From NCBI GenBank assembly GCA_009602735.1, contig WELA01003054.1, positions 460,952-524,951 on the forward strand: a DNA stretch of 64,000 nucleotides, written 5' to 3'. The translations under genes were made by a program, and so were the position numbers. The notes beneath the pieces were generated by a model. The model made no database searches and was not told where the DNA came from. It worked only from the letters and a program-made list of their open reading frames with translations. Shown here piece by piece: positions 54,954-64,000 of the stretch. Every line of letters starts with the position of its first letter. The first letter of the stretch is position 1. This DNA comes from Mesotaenium endlicherianum. Lineage: Eukaryota > Streptophyta > Zygnematophyceae > Zygnematales > Mesotaeniaceae.

Positions 54954-56431
54954 ATGGTAAGGACAAGGTCTCAAACTAGCAACTCCCGAGACATGGAGAA
55001 CCAGGATAACGAGAATGTCGAAAATCAGGCGGAAAGCCATGTAGCGGGAAACCGTACCTATTCTGAAGGAGTAGCAGATACTGCAGCTAGGGAGGCTGCA
55101 GATGAGGCAGCTGCTATTGCCGCAGTCGCAGCACAGCAAGATGAGGAGGAGAGAGCCAGGCTAGAAGCTGAACAATTAGCAAAGGCCGCTGAAGATATAC
55201 AAGGAGGGAAAGACAGCCAGCTGACGAGCGCACTGTCGAGGAACTTATGGCATCAAGGGCCAATATTCTGAACCCACCTCCTGCTGTACAACTGAATGTA
55301 CCCCTAGGTCAAATACGTGACCGGCTGAATGCGGCAGGAATTGCTGCTGCAGGAGCAAGAGGGACTGTTGAGGACACTACTCAGCGAGTAGAGGTCAATG
55401 CTGCTTCTGCATTCGCTAATCTACCACCCCAGAGTGTAGACTTGGGAGCGTTGTTCGTTCAGATGCAGTCGCAAATGGCGACCATGGATCAGTCCCAACA
55501 GGAGGACAAACGAATCATAATGTCTCTACTGCGGGACAGAGACCAACTGGGTTCTCAAACCACCGGTGGTGGTGGCCGAGGGCCTAGTAAGCCCAAGCCG
55601 AAACCTCCCCAGGAATATGATCCTGACGGAAACAGAAAATAGTACCTGATCAAGTTTCTCGCGGATGTTGAGCAGTGGCTGGAGAACTACCCAGAACTGC
55701 AAGATTACGAGAAGGTCAAGCACACCGGCGCGCTACTGAAAGGCAGTGCCGCAGACTGGTGGCTTTACTGGAAAGGAGAGCGTAAGGCTCGGCAAGTCGG
55801 TGACCCTACGTGGGTAGAGTTTGTCGATAAGTTGCATGAGAAGTTTGATGTCATCAACCAGCAGGAGAAAGCTATCTATGCGATGATCTCCCTCACACTG
55901 AAGCAGACCACTTCAGTTGCTGAGTTTGCTCAAAAGTTCCAGGAGAACATGATGAAGCAGCCAGATTTGCCAGAACGGTATAGGATAGCATACTTCAGGT
56001 ATGGCTTGAAATCCGAGGTCTCTGGTCATTTTGCTGAGAAAAAGTATGAGAAACTGGCTGACTTGATCCAGGATGCTGATGCCTGGGATCAGCAGCAGTT
56101 CAATCACAAGCGCCAGAGTAATGCTTTGGTGTCTAAGGTTGTCAAAAAGCCCCACGGTTCCTACAATGCAGTTGAAGGAGACCAGGCTGAGGATAATCAG
56201 GGTGATGAATATGAGTATGAGTACAATGCTATTCAGTCTAGAGGTAGAGGTGGTCCCTCTCGAGGTGGCTATGGAAGGGGTGGTGGTAGGACTAAGCCGA
56301 GACCAGCCTCAGCAAAATCTACTTGCTACCATTGTCAGCAGAAAGTTCACTACAAAGAACAGTGTCCAGTCAAGCACCTTCCGAAGGTCGAGAGAAAAGA
56401 CCAGCCTTTAAAAGACAGCAACAGTCAGTAA
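54954..56431 (+). pseudogene. gag: B3 gag
   Basis: Same start and layout as B1 gag (MVRTRSQTSN, Ala/Glu-rich N terminus, capsid core LLKGSAADWWLYW, RGG-like stretch, knuckle CYHCQQKVHYKEQC). One base is missing near 55198 compared with B1, giving a frameshift, and TAG at 55640-55642 replaces the TAT codon of B1. The knuckle has Val in place of the usual Gly. The residue that is a stop in B1 (29990) is Gln here. Confidence 0.85.
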
Positions 56432-56448
56432 TCCAGTCTACTGACTGT
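56407..56448 (+). promoter_or_regulatory. Gag-Pol -1 frameshift cassette (B3)
   Basis: The same heptamer TTTAAAA (56407-56413), 7-nt spacer and 10-bp hairpin (56421-56448) as in B1, again in the gag phase. Here the pol frame is open further upstream than in B1 (from at least 56323). Confidence 0.85.
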
Positions 56449-59400
56449 GAGGATGCTAGAGATAGTGAGTCGTCACTAGCTGCCCTCGTAGCAGGTATTA
56501 TGGGTCCTGCTGAACTGGATTCACTATGCATGCCTGACAACCAGATAAAGGAGACCATCAGCAATATAGACGTCCAGAGAGTGCACACTCTGGATGCTCT
56601 TGTTCCACCTGATGTCCAACATTTCTTTGCTACGTCAGGAGAACAATGCGAAAGTCAGGAAAAGACAGTCCCCCCTATCCTACTGCATTGCATGATTGCA
56701 GGTAGGAAGGTGAGGGCATTTGTTGACGGAGGGGCGTCACATACTTTTATCCACAAGGACTTAGTTAAGCGGCTAAGGCTGCCTACTGTCACCCAAGGGA
56801 ATAGAAAAATATTCCTTGGAGATGCCTCAAGTATCCCGGGAGGAGTTATAACCAAGCCTATTGAGGTCCAGTTAGGTTCTGGCATTGCAGTTCTAACTGA
56901 AACGCTTACATTTGAGGTACTCAACACTGGCTTTTATGATCTCGTGCTAGGCAGGTCCTGGCTTAATAGACATCAAGCTGAAGTGTGTTGGAGCAGAGGT
57001 ACAGTTAAAGTGAGAGGAGCCAGTGATGGGCAGACTGACTTGGCACCCACCAGTGCTCTTCCTCTTGTCCTGTGTGGATGGCAAATGAAGGAAAAGAAGA
57101 GGCTTCCAGAAGGATGCAAGTTGCTGAATGCAATGGAGTTCGTCAAAAGCTGGAACCGGAAGGAAGACAGAATGTTCTGTCTGCTGCTAAGAGAGGTACC
57201 TTCTCAACCTGAAGAAGTGGTTGAGTAAAAGGTAAGTCCTCCGGAGCACCCTACTGCTGCAAAAATTGTTGCTCAGTACACGGATGTGTTTAATATGCCT
57301 CCAGGACTACCCCCTAAGAGGGAAGTAGATCATAAGATTGATTTATTACCTGGTAGTCAGCCACCCTGGCAACGCACGTATGGCTTGTCTTATGTGGAGA
57401 GCGAGGAGTTGAAAACACAGATTGCAGAGCTTGAGGAAAATTGTTATACTTCTCCCAGTAAATCACCGTACGGCGCACCCATCTTATTTGTTAAGAAAAA
57501 GGATGGCAGTATGCGGATGTGTGTGGATTACAGAGCCCTGAACAGAATTACAGTAAAGAACAAATATGCTTTACCCAAAATCAAGGACTTGCTTGATACC
57601 CTGTCTGGTGCTAAGGTGTTCAGTAAGATAGATCTCAAGAGTGGTTATCATCAAATCAGAATTGCTGAGGGGGATGAACACAAGACTGCCTTCCGCACAC
57701 GTTATGGACACTATGAGTTCAACGTGATGCCATTTGGACTGACTAACGCTCCTGCTACCTTCATGGGTGCTATGAATGACATTTTCAGACCTTGTTTGGA
57801 TAAGTTTGTGCAAGTTTTCCTGGATGATAATTTAATTTTCTCTAAAGATGAAACTCAGCACACTGAACACTTAAAGACAGTCCTAGACACTCTGCGCAAA
57901 AATCACTTATATGCTAAAATGAGCAAGTGTGATTTCTTTAAGGAAAGTATTGAATTCTTAGGCCACGTTGTCAGTAAAGAGGGCATCAGTGTGGACCCGA
58001 AGAAAGTCCAGACCATAAGGGACTGGCCAGTACCACAGGCGGTCTCTGAAGTTAGATCCTTCTTCGGGTTGGCTAACTACTATAGGAGATTTACTGAGAA
58101 TTATTCCACAAAGGCCAGTAAACTGACTGACCTTACTAAGAAAGACATAGGGTATGTGTGGGGGGAAGAGCAGCAGGCTGCCTTCCAGACCCTTAAAGAT
58201 GCCCTTTGTTCTGCCCCAGTGCTAGCCGTGTATGACCCCAGCAAACCGGTGCAGGTGGTTACTGATGCCTCTGATTTTGCCATGGGTGCTATTTTGTTGC
58301 AGCCTGCTGACAAAACCACAAAGGATGGTAAGGTACGGCAGGAGTGGCATCCTGTGTTGTATGAGTCTATGAAATTTAATCCAGCGGAGATTAATTACTC
58401 AGTGCATGATAAAGAGCTGCTAGCTATCATTCATGTACTCAAACAGTAGAGACCATACTTACATGGTAAAGCTTTTAAAGTGATTACAGATCATCTAGCT
58501 CTGACCCACTTTCAGAAGAAGTCCAAGCTGTCGAGGAGGGAGAACCGCTGGAGCGAGATGCTGGAGCAGTTCCAAGTCCAGATCGACTACAAACCAGGGA
58601 AGTTGAATCCTGCTGATGCACTCTCTAAAAGACCTGACTTGCAAGAAAGGAAGTTTAGTCAGCATGCCGTAGATAAAGTCCTATGTGCACTCACTTCACT
58701 AAAGGTGAAAAAGTCCTTCCTTGAACAACTTAGGAAAGCCTACCTTTCTGACCCAACATTTGAGCCCAACCCCACTACTGGTGTATGTCGTGCTACTGCA
58801 CTCGGGTATAAGCTTAAGGGAGGGGTCTGGGTGACTGAAACAACTTCAGGCAGGCTGAAGCTGGTCATTTCTAATAACTTGGAAATAAGGTTTCTCTTAC
58901 GGAGTCAAGCGCATGACAGTTTCCTGGGTGGACATTTGGGGCAGGCCAAAACTGTTGGCAAACTGGCAAAACATTATCATTGGGAGGGATTACCCCGGGA
59001 AGTCTTGAAATACGTCAAGTCTTGTGACCAGTGTCAAAGAAATAAGTCTCGGCACACACCACCCGGAGGTCTCTTGCAACCACTGCCCATCCCAGCTGGA
59101 CGCTGGGAAACTATATCCATGTACTGGGTGGTCTCACTACGAAGAACTGCAAACGGGCATGATTCAATACTGGTAGTCGTGGATAAGCTGACAAAAATGG
59201 TCATTTTTATCCCCACAACTGTCAAAGTGACTGCACTCGAAACAGCGAGATAGTTCTACAACCATGTAGTATGCCAACATGGGCTTCCTTCTTATATCCT
59301 CTCAAACAGAGACTCAAAATTCACCTCTAAGTTCTGGAGAGCTTTAATGGGGTTAATGGGAGTCAAACAGCTGCTCAGCACAGCAAACCACCCTCAGACT

Positions 59401-60255
59401 GATGGGCAGACTGAAAGAACTAACCGAGTTCTGCAGGAGGTGCTGAGAGCATATATTAACCAAAAACAAGATAATTGGGATGACCTGTTGCCTCAAATTC
59501 AGTTTGCGGTCAACAGTGCGGTGCACGCGTCAACGGGCAAGACTCCTTTTGAACTCAGCCTGGGTAGAGTCCCTAAGTCCCCTCTAGATGTGCTGGGGGA
59601 GTCTTTAACTCACCCTGAAGGGATCGATAATCCGATCTCCCTCTAGTTTACCCAGGAGTTTGCTGACACCCTGTCAGAAGTCCAACAAAACCTGCACAGA
59701 GCCCAAACAAACCAACAAAAATACGCTAATCAACACCGTCGGGAGCTGACATTTTCTAAAGGCGATTTAGTCAAACTGCATTCTCAGCACCTGTACCTCC
59801 CTGGTGTGGTCAAGAAAAAGCTTGGCCCTGTCTGGGTCGGTCCATATTCGGTGGTGCGTCGTGTCGGTCAGAATGCTTACAAACTGAACATGTCAGCCGA
59901 ATACAAGGGTCGCCCGGTCTTTAATGTCTCCTTCCTGGAATCATACATCAAAGGTGATACACTGTTCACAGGTCGGTTACCTGTCCAACCCGGACCGGTC
60001 CCCGCTGTCAGGGACGGCGACTCTGACGATTATGAGGTTGAGGAGATTTTAGACGCGCGCTCGGTCCGTCGATTGTCTAAATATGTCATGAAGTACCTCA
60101 TTCGATGGAAGGGTTACGATGCCTCTGGGGACACTTGGGAATTTAAGGACCATTTGACCATTGCCAAAGGAGCGTTGAAACGGTTCCACCTTCGGGCCGC
60201 TGGAGCCCCTTCAAAACTGTCATTTCAGTTGACACGGGAAGGTGACAGGCGGTAG
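56413..60255 (+). pseudogene. pol: B3 pol (PR-RT-RH-IN-chromodomain), four stops
   Basis: One frame throughout. Protease [32 protein letters not shown] and FLDDNLIFS; RNase [12 protein letters not shown]; integrase finger intact with FLGGHLGQAKTVGKLAKHYH and CDQCQRNK; YWVVSLRR where B1 has MDWVVSLP (first catalytic Asp changed to Tyr); NRDSKF where B1 has DRDSKF; TDGQTERTN; chromodomain YEVEEILDARSV ... YLIRWKGYDASGDTWEF. Stops: TAA 57226, TAG 58447 (from TGG), TAG 59251 (from CAG), TAG 59644 (from CAG). The element is dead, but it preserves parts lost in B1. Confidence 0.9.
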
Positions 60256-60266
60256 TGTCTCCATTT

Positions 60267-60279
60267 AAGTTGGAGGGGA
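60267..60279 (+). promoter_or_regulatory. Internal polypurine-like site (B3)
   Basis: AAGTTGGAGGGGA just after the pol stop, a near copy of the 3' polypurine tract AAGTTGGAGGGAT. It marks the point after which B1 and B3 stop being alike. Confidence 0.6.
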
Positions 60280-60550
60280 AAATATATGACAGTTAGTGAG
60301 TGAGAGCGATGAAGGGACAGTTACGTGAATCCTAAGTGTCAGCATAGTGACAGAGGGGACAGCCTGGCCCACATAAAGCACCTTAAGCGGAAGGAAGGAA
60401 CTTAACTCACCCTCAAACACATTCATATGTTTATGCTTAGCGCACCGCAATTACGTCAACTTTTAGCAATCACCCTGTAAGGTAAACAGGAGCAAATCCA
60501 CTATACTAATACTAACATACTTCCTGCAATCCCTATGACAAAGGTCCATA

Positions 60551-60584
60551 TCCTACTAACTTGTGCCCTGGTTACATGTGCAGG
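60551..60584 (+). promoter_or_regulatory. Candidate branch point and 3' splice site before ORF3 (B3)
   Basis: TACTAAC followed ~23 nt later by GTGCAG|G and then ATG (60585). It matches the arrangement in B1 at 35030-35063 despite dissimilar surrounding sequence. Confidence 0.45.
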
Positions 60585-61343
60585 ATGGCTCCCAACACAC
60601 AAAAGGAGGACAGAAAGCGCAAGGCAGGATAAGTCAGGAGGACAATGGAGCAATACCAGAAGGAGCTGGCGGCGACGTCCCTCACCAGGAGAGAACAAGA
60701 AAGGGTCCGCAGACAACAAGAGGCGGCAGAAGAAGCACAGAGGAAGAAGGATCAGGAAGCGGAAAACCTCAGGAAAGCTGAGGAGGCGAGACGGAAGAAA
60801 CAACAAGAAGAAGCGGCAGCGGCAGAGGAGGTGAAAAGGAAAAAGATTGAAGCGGACAAATAGAAGAGCTTGGGCACTTACAGGTATACTGTGGTGGGTG
60901 GCCAAAACTTTGATAACCTGAAGGAAGCATTACTGGCAGCCCAGGAGATCAACAAGCGGGAACAGACAACACTGCTACAGAGGGAAGGAGCTACAGCACT
61001 GGACAGGTACATCGAGACACACACCGGCGTGGTCCTTTACGAAGATTATGCTAAGATGGTGGGCTATACAGCAGAGCAGGNATACCTTGCAGATGATTCA
61101 GAAGACAAGCCGGTCTCCATACCAGGAATAGTGGGAGATCAGAGACTCATCCGGATGGTGAGCATGCGACCCGATAGCTTTAAGGATACGGTATTCTACC
61201 TCACACTACTGCCAGCTTACAATGAAGTGGAGAGAAGGAGCTGGGAGTACTTGGCCAGGAAAGCAGGACAGCAGATGTTCTCTCCCCACTGGTTCCCGTG
61301 TAAACCGAGGAAGACTGAGCACGCACCCCAGTACTACCAGCAG
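60585..61343 (+). pseudogene. ORF3 N-terminal half (type 2) of B3
   Basis: ATG at 60585 after CAGG. A TAA at residue 16 and a TAG at residue 93 interrupt one continuous frame. Residues ~20-92 are a Glu/Lys/Arg/Gln coiled coil (REQERVRRQQEAAEEAQRKK). Then come TYRYTVVGGQNFDNLKEA, YAKMVGYTAEQ, VSIPGI, MRPDSFKDT and YNEVERRSWEYLAR, equivalent to B1 ORF3 blocks but only about half identical. A single N at 61081 marks a probable join. The frame stops at the A insertion and continues at 44225 on the other strand. Confidence 0.75.
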
Positions 61344-61846
61344 TGTAGTGATTTGAGTTATTATATATTAGTTTGCATATACTTTAATGTTTTCAAATAT
61401 ATTTGGAGTAGTATTGTGTGGATTCAAGTGTGAATAGGTACTCTAGTGACTTGGTTCATGTCCTTTGAACCTTCTAAGGCATTTTTGAAGTTAGAGGAAA
61501 GACCTAGAAGACCTCCCCGTGGCAAAAGTCAACTGTGCCATTTTTAGGTCAGAAGGACATGTGTACATTATTCTAGAAAGAGGTGGCAAATTTTGGGATG
61601 TGTTGGGTGCCAACACATCAACATACACCTTCCTAGAAGTTACTTATTTAGCAAGTATATAAACAAGAGCTAGAACATAGAAAGACATTCCAGAATCACT
61701 CTTGTACTTGCCAAAATCCAGAAATATATTAACTTTCAAGAAGCCATCTCTCTTTCAAGAAGCTACCACTTGTGTTCAAAGATCCTTGTCTTGAATAGAT
61801 AAAGTATTCTGTTTTACTAAGTACTTTATCTATCTGTTTCACTACA
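61344..61846 (+). repeat. A6 5' LTR
   Basis: 503 bp with perfect TGTAGTGA/TCACTACA ends; TATATAAA at 61656-61663. Confidence 0.9.
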
Positions 61847-61847
61847 G

Positions 61848-61859
61848 TGGTATCGGAGC
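61848..61859 (+). promoter_or_regulatory. A6 primer-binding site
   Basis: TGGTATCGGAGC one base after the LTR. Confidence 0.85.
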
Positions 61860-61883
61860 TAGGCACTTTGGTAGCACAAGAAG

Positions 61884-62829
61884 ATGGCCGATCCTCGAGA
61901 CCAACAGCAAGCTTTCGAAGGAAGCCTTTCCTCTCCAAGACACCCTCCTCTAGCGCCGATGGGAGAGCCCACTCAAGAAAATCTGCAACAACGAGAAGCA
62001 CCACAAGGAGGAGTACACCCTCCTCCAGCGTCGATGGGAGAGCCTACTCAAGGAAATCTGCAACAACAAGAAGCACCACAAGGAGGAGCACTGTCAAATC
62101 CCGTGGCAGCCGCTATAGCAAAGTTGACCCCACCACAAGGAGTTCCCGCAAATGAGTGGGCAGCCTTCCTAATGACCGTCCACAACCAAGTGGGCTTGGC
62201 CACCTATGAAGCAACCGTGCAAGCGTCAAGAGAAGCTATGGCTGCCATGGTTGCCCCTATTGCGAGCAATGCTCAAAATCCAGCCCCGGCTCAAGCGCCT
62301 CCACAAGAGCCAACGAGAGCAAGGAAACTCATCAAGCCCGGCAAACCCGACACTTTCAACCCCGGGAAAGGTGCCAACCTGAATTTATGGCTCTACCAAG
62401 TGGAGACGTACCTCGCGTTCCTTGAAGTACCCGAGGAGGACTACGTTCCCTTTGCCGTTACCTTACTTAGAGGAGCAGCAACATCATGGTGGCGTAACTA
62501 TCAAGCGGCTATATATCAAGCTATGGCGCACCCCATGCTCGGCCAAGAGCCCCCACCATCATATGCAAGATGGGCAGATTTTCGTGAGGCCCTCAAGAAG
62601 CAATTCATGCCCATCAATGCGGAGAAGATTGCCCGAGGAAAGCTCCACCATCTCAAGCAAACGACGTCCGTTCAAGAGTATACATCCAAATTTCACGCCC
62701 TCGCTCTTGAGATCCCCAACATGTCTCTCGAGGAGAAGATTGACCGCTACATCTTTGGCCTGAAGCCCAAGGTGGCAAAGGAAGTGGAATTACGCGACTT
62801 AACGGACTTCTCAAGGATCATTGGAATCG
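61884..62829 (+). pseudogene. gag: A6 gag, truncated by the inversion
   Basis: MADPRDQQQAFEG start, a 25-residue tandem duplication with PMGEPTQENLQQREAPQGG, then the capsid core: PGKPDTFNPGKGANLNLW, FAVTLLRGAATSWWRNYQ, FREALKKQFMPIN, LKQTTSVQEYTSKFHALAL, KPKVAKEVELRDLTDFSRI. It is open up to the breakpoint, after which the frame reads C2 integrase (EKTASVLKRE) and stops at 62859-62861. The knuckle-bearing C-terminus is at 50712 downward on the other strand. Confidence 0.85.
61941..62090 (+). repeat. 75-bp tandem duplication in A6 gag
   Basis: Two units (61941-62015, 62016-62090), each starting CACCCTCCTC and containing GATGGGAGAGCC, in frame. A-I gag has one unit. Confidence 0.8.
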
Positions 62830-62830
62830 A
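62829..62830. other. Inversion breakpoint, right junction
   Basis: A gag (GGATCATTGGAATC) changes to C2 integrase (GAGAAGACGGCAAGC). TTGGA is shared with the C sequence at this point (TTTGGAAGCGAGAAG in C1). Reciprocal to 50712/50713. Confidence 0.75.
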
Positions 62831-64000
62831 GAAGACGGCAAGCGTGCTGAAGCGGGAGTAGTACTGGAGAAATATGGACAAGGACATCGAGGAGTGGATT
62901 AGGAGTTGCGATGCGTGCCAGCGTAACAAGACACCAGAGCAAAAGAAGGGAGGTACATTGCAGCCCCTACCTATTCCAGAGTATCCTTGGGAGCAGATTG
63001 CTATGGACTTCATCACGTCGTTACCAATGAGTGGTCAAGGGCACGATGCAGTATGGGTTGTGTCTGATAGACTCAGCAAGATGGCTCACTTCATTCCCAT
63101 GAAGGAGACTTTTACGCAAGCAGATGTGGCACTGCTATTCTTTGATCATATTTTTGGGCTACATGGGTTGCCGAAGGTGATTGTTTCAGATCGGGATCCA
63201 AGATTTACTAGCAACTTCTGACGGTCATTGCTTACTTTGATGGGGACCAAGTTGAGTATGAGCACTTCCTATCCTCCTCAGACAGACGGGCAGAGTGAGA
63301 GGTTCAACAGAACTCTGCAAGAGGTGCTCAGGAGTTTCACTATGGAGGACCCTTCAGAGTGGGACAAGAAGTTGCCAGGGTTGGAGCTTGCCTACAACAA
63401 CAGCATGCAGGGATCCACCAAGCAGTCACCATTTGCGATGGTTCATGGGAAAGAAGTATATCATCCAGGGAATATCTTGTTGGAGAAGGCCAAGGAGACT
63501 CAGGTCCCTATTACACAAGCGTTTATGGAGCAAATGGCGAAGACTTGGGACATGGCGAAGACGTGTATCCGGAGGGCACAGGAGGAAAAGGTCAAGTATG
63601 CCAACAAGCACTGGAGGGAAGTGACATACCACGTGGGTAACAAAGTACTCTTGTCAACAGAAAATCTACCTTTCACAGGCAAGAGGAAACTGCGGGCACG
63701 GTTTAATGGTCCCTTTGTGGTGCTCAAGCAGGTGAATCCAGTGACCTACAAGTTGGAGCTTCTTTCAGGCTGGCGTATCCATGATGTGTTCCATGTCAGT
63801 TGTTTGTGGCCATACGTTGACCCGAATGAAGGACATCCAGGATGACTACCTACACGCCACCAACGGTCAAGATCGATGATGTATTGGAGTATGAAGTGGA
63901 GGCGATTGTCGACGATCGACGAGTCAAACGAGGTCAACGACTTGTTCAAGAGTATCTGGTCAAGTGGAAGGGCTACCATGCAGACGACAACACTTGGGAG
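62830..64000 (+). pseudogene. pol: C2 pol, integrase and chromodomain (runs off the window)
   Basis: KTASVLKRE, stop TAG at 62859, then YWRNMDKDIEEWIRSCDACQ finger, AMDFITSLPMSGQGHD, VVSDRLSKMAHFIPM, SDRDPRFTSNF, stop TGA at 63219-63221 where C1 has a sense codon, TDGQSERFNRTLQE, GPFVVLKQVNPVTYKLE and YVDPNEGHPG. After a frameshift near 63840 comes the chromodomain YEVEAIVDDRRV ... [16 protein letters not shown] at the right edge. It is the continuation of C2 RT/RNase H at 52632-50713, separated by the inversion. The C2 3' LTR lies beyond 64000. Confidence 0.85.

Larger units (their letters stand above)
54199..61343 (+). mobile_element. 5' part of the split B element (B3)
   Basis: LTR, primer site, gag, frameshift cassette, pol, internal polypurine-like site, splice-acceptor-like site and N-terminal ORF3. 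Preceded by AGTAG, matching CTACT at 42473. Interrupted at 61344 by an A element. Gag and pol are nearly identical to B1, whereas sequence after the pol stop is not. Confidence 0.9.
61344..62829 (+). mobile_element. 5' half of the split A element (A6)
   Basis: LTR 61344-61846, primer site 61848-61859, gag from 61884, cut at the inversion breakpoint. Preceded by AGCAG, matching CTGCT at 44221 next to the 3' LTR of the other half. Confidence 0.85.

Overview
The window is nuclear DNA from a plant-lineage (Viridiplantae) eukaryote, made almost entirely of nested and decayed transposable elements. The lineage call rests on several Ty3/gypsy chromoviruses whose primer-binding sites match initiator-Met tRNA. 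A streptophyte alga would fit, but that is a guess. No intact host gene, rRNA, convincing tRNA gene or CRISPR array was seen. Four LTR families are used as working names. A has ~503-bp LTRs with TGTAGTGA/TCACTACA ends. B has ~715-bp LTRs with TGTAATGA...TTTCA or TTACA ends. C has ~743-bp LTRs with TGTAAGGTC...CCCCTTTCA ends. D is an AT-rich LTR-like repeat.

Layout. 1-3708: low-complexity and anonymous DNA. 3774-4027, 13997-14929 and 21205-21290: pieces of one decayed minus-strand reading frame, split by an A element (A-I, 4028-13991, TSD ATGCC) and a C element (C1, 14930-21204, TSD ACGGC/ATGGC). Inside A-I lie the 3' end of a minus-strand B element (B0) and a minus-strand A element (A2) that carries the only uninterrupted full-length pol (1221 codons). 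22374-24034: solo B LTR with a nested D insertion. 25069-28400: decayed piggyBac-type DNA transposon. 28729-37539: complete B element (B1, TSD GTTGC). 38008-40960: solo LTRs and older LTR relics. 41096-64000: a three-deep nest (C2 5' LTR > solo C LTR > B element > A element) that has been cut and partly inverted. Inverting 50713-62829 rejoins every layer and makes three separated TSD pairs meet (TCGTG, AGTAG, AGCAG).

How the genes work. Each element encodes Gag (capsid plus CCHC knuckle) and Pol (protease, reverse transcriptase, RNase H, integrase, chromodomain) for copy-and-paste transposition. In B, gag and pol are in -1 register, joined by a slippery TTTAAAA, a 7-nt spacer and a perfect 10-bp hairpin; both B copies keep this. 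A2 has AAAAAAC in phase upstream of a hairpin. B also carries a third reading frame (ORF3, ~558 codons) between pol and the 3' LTR. Its product has a charged coiled-coil N terminus, an unrecognised central region and an acidic/proline-rich tail. ORF3 occurs in three B copies as two divergent types attached to nearly identical gag-pol, so it behaves as an exchangeable module. ORF3, its expression signals and the TSD-proven inversion are the strongest candidates for something undescribed. Most ORFs contain nonsense codons consistent with C:G to T:A transitions. Seven single Ns, at least five of them between short duplicated sequences, look like assembly joins.
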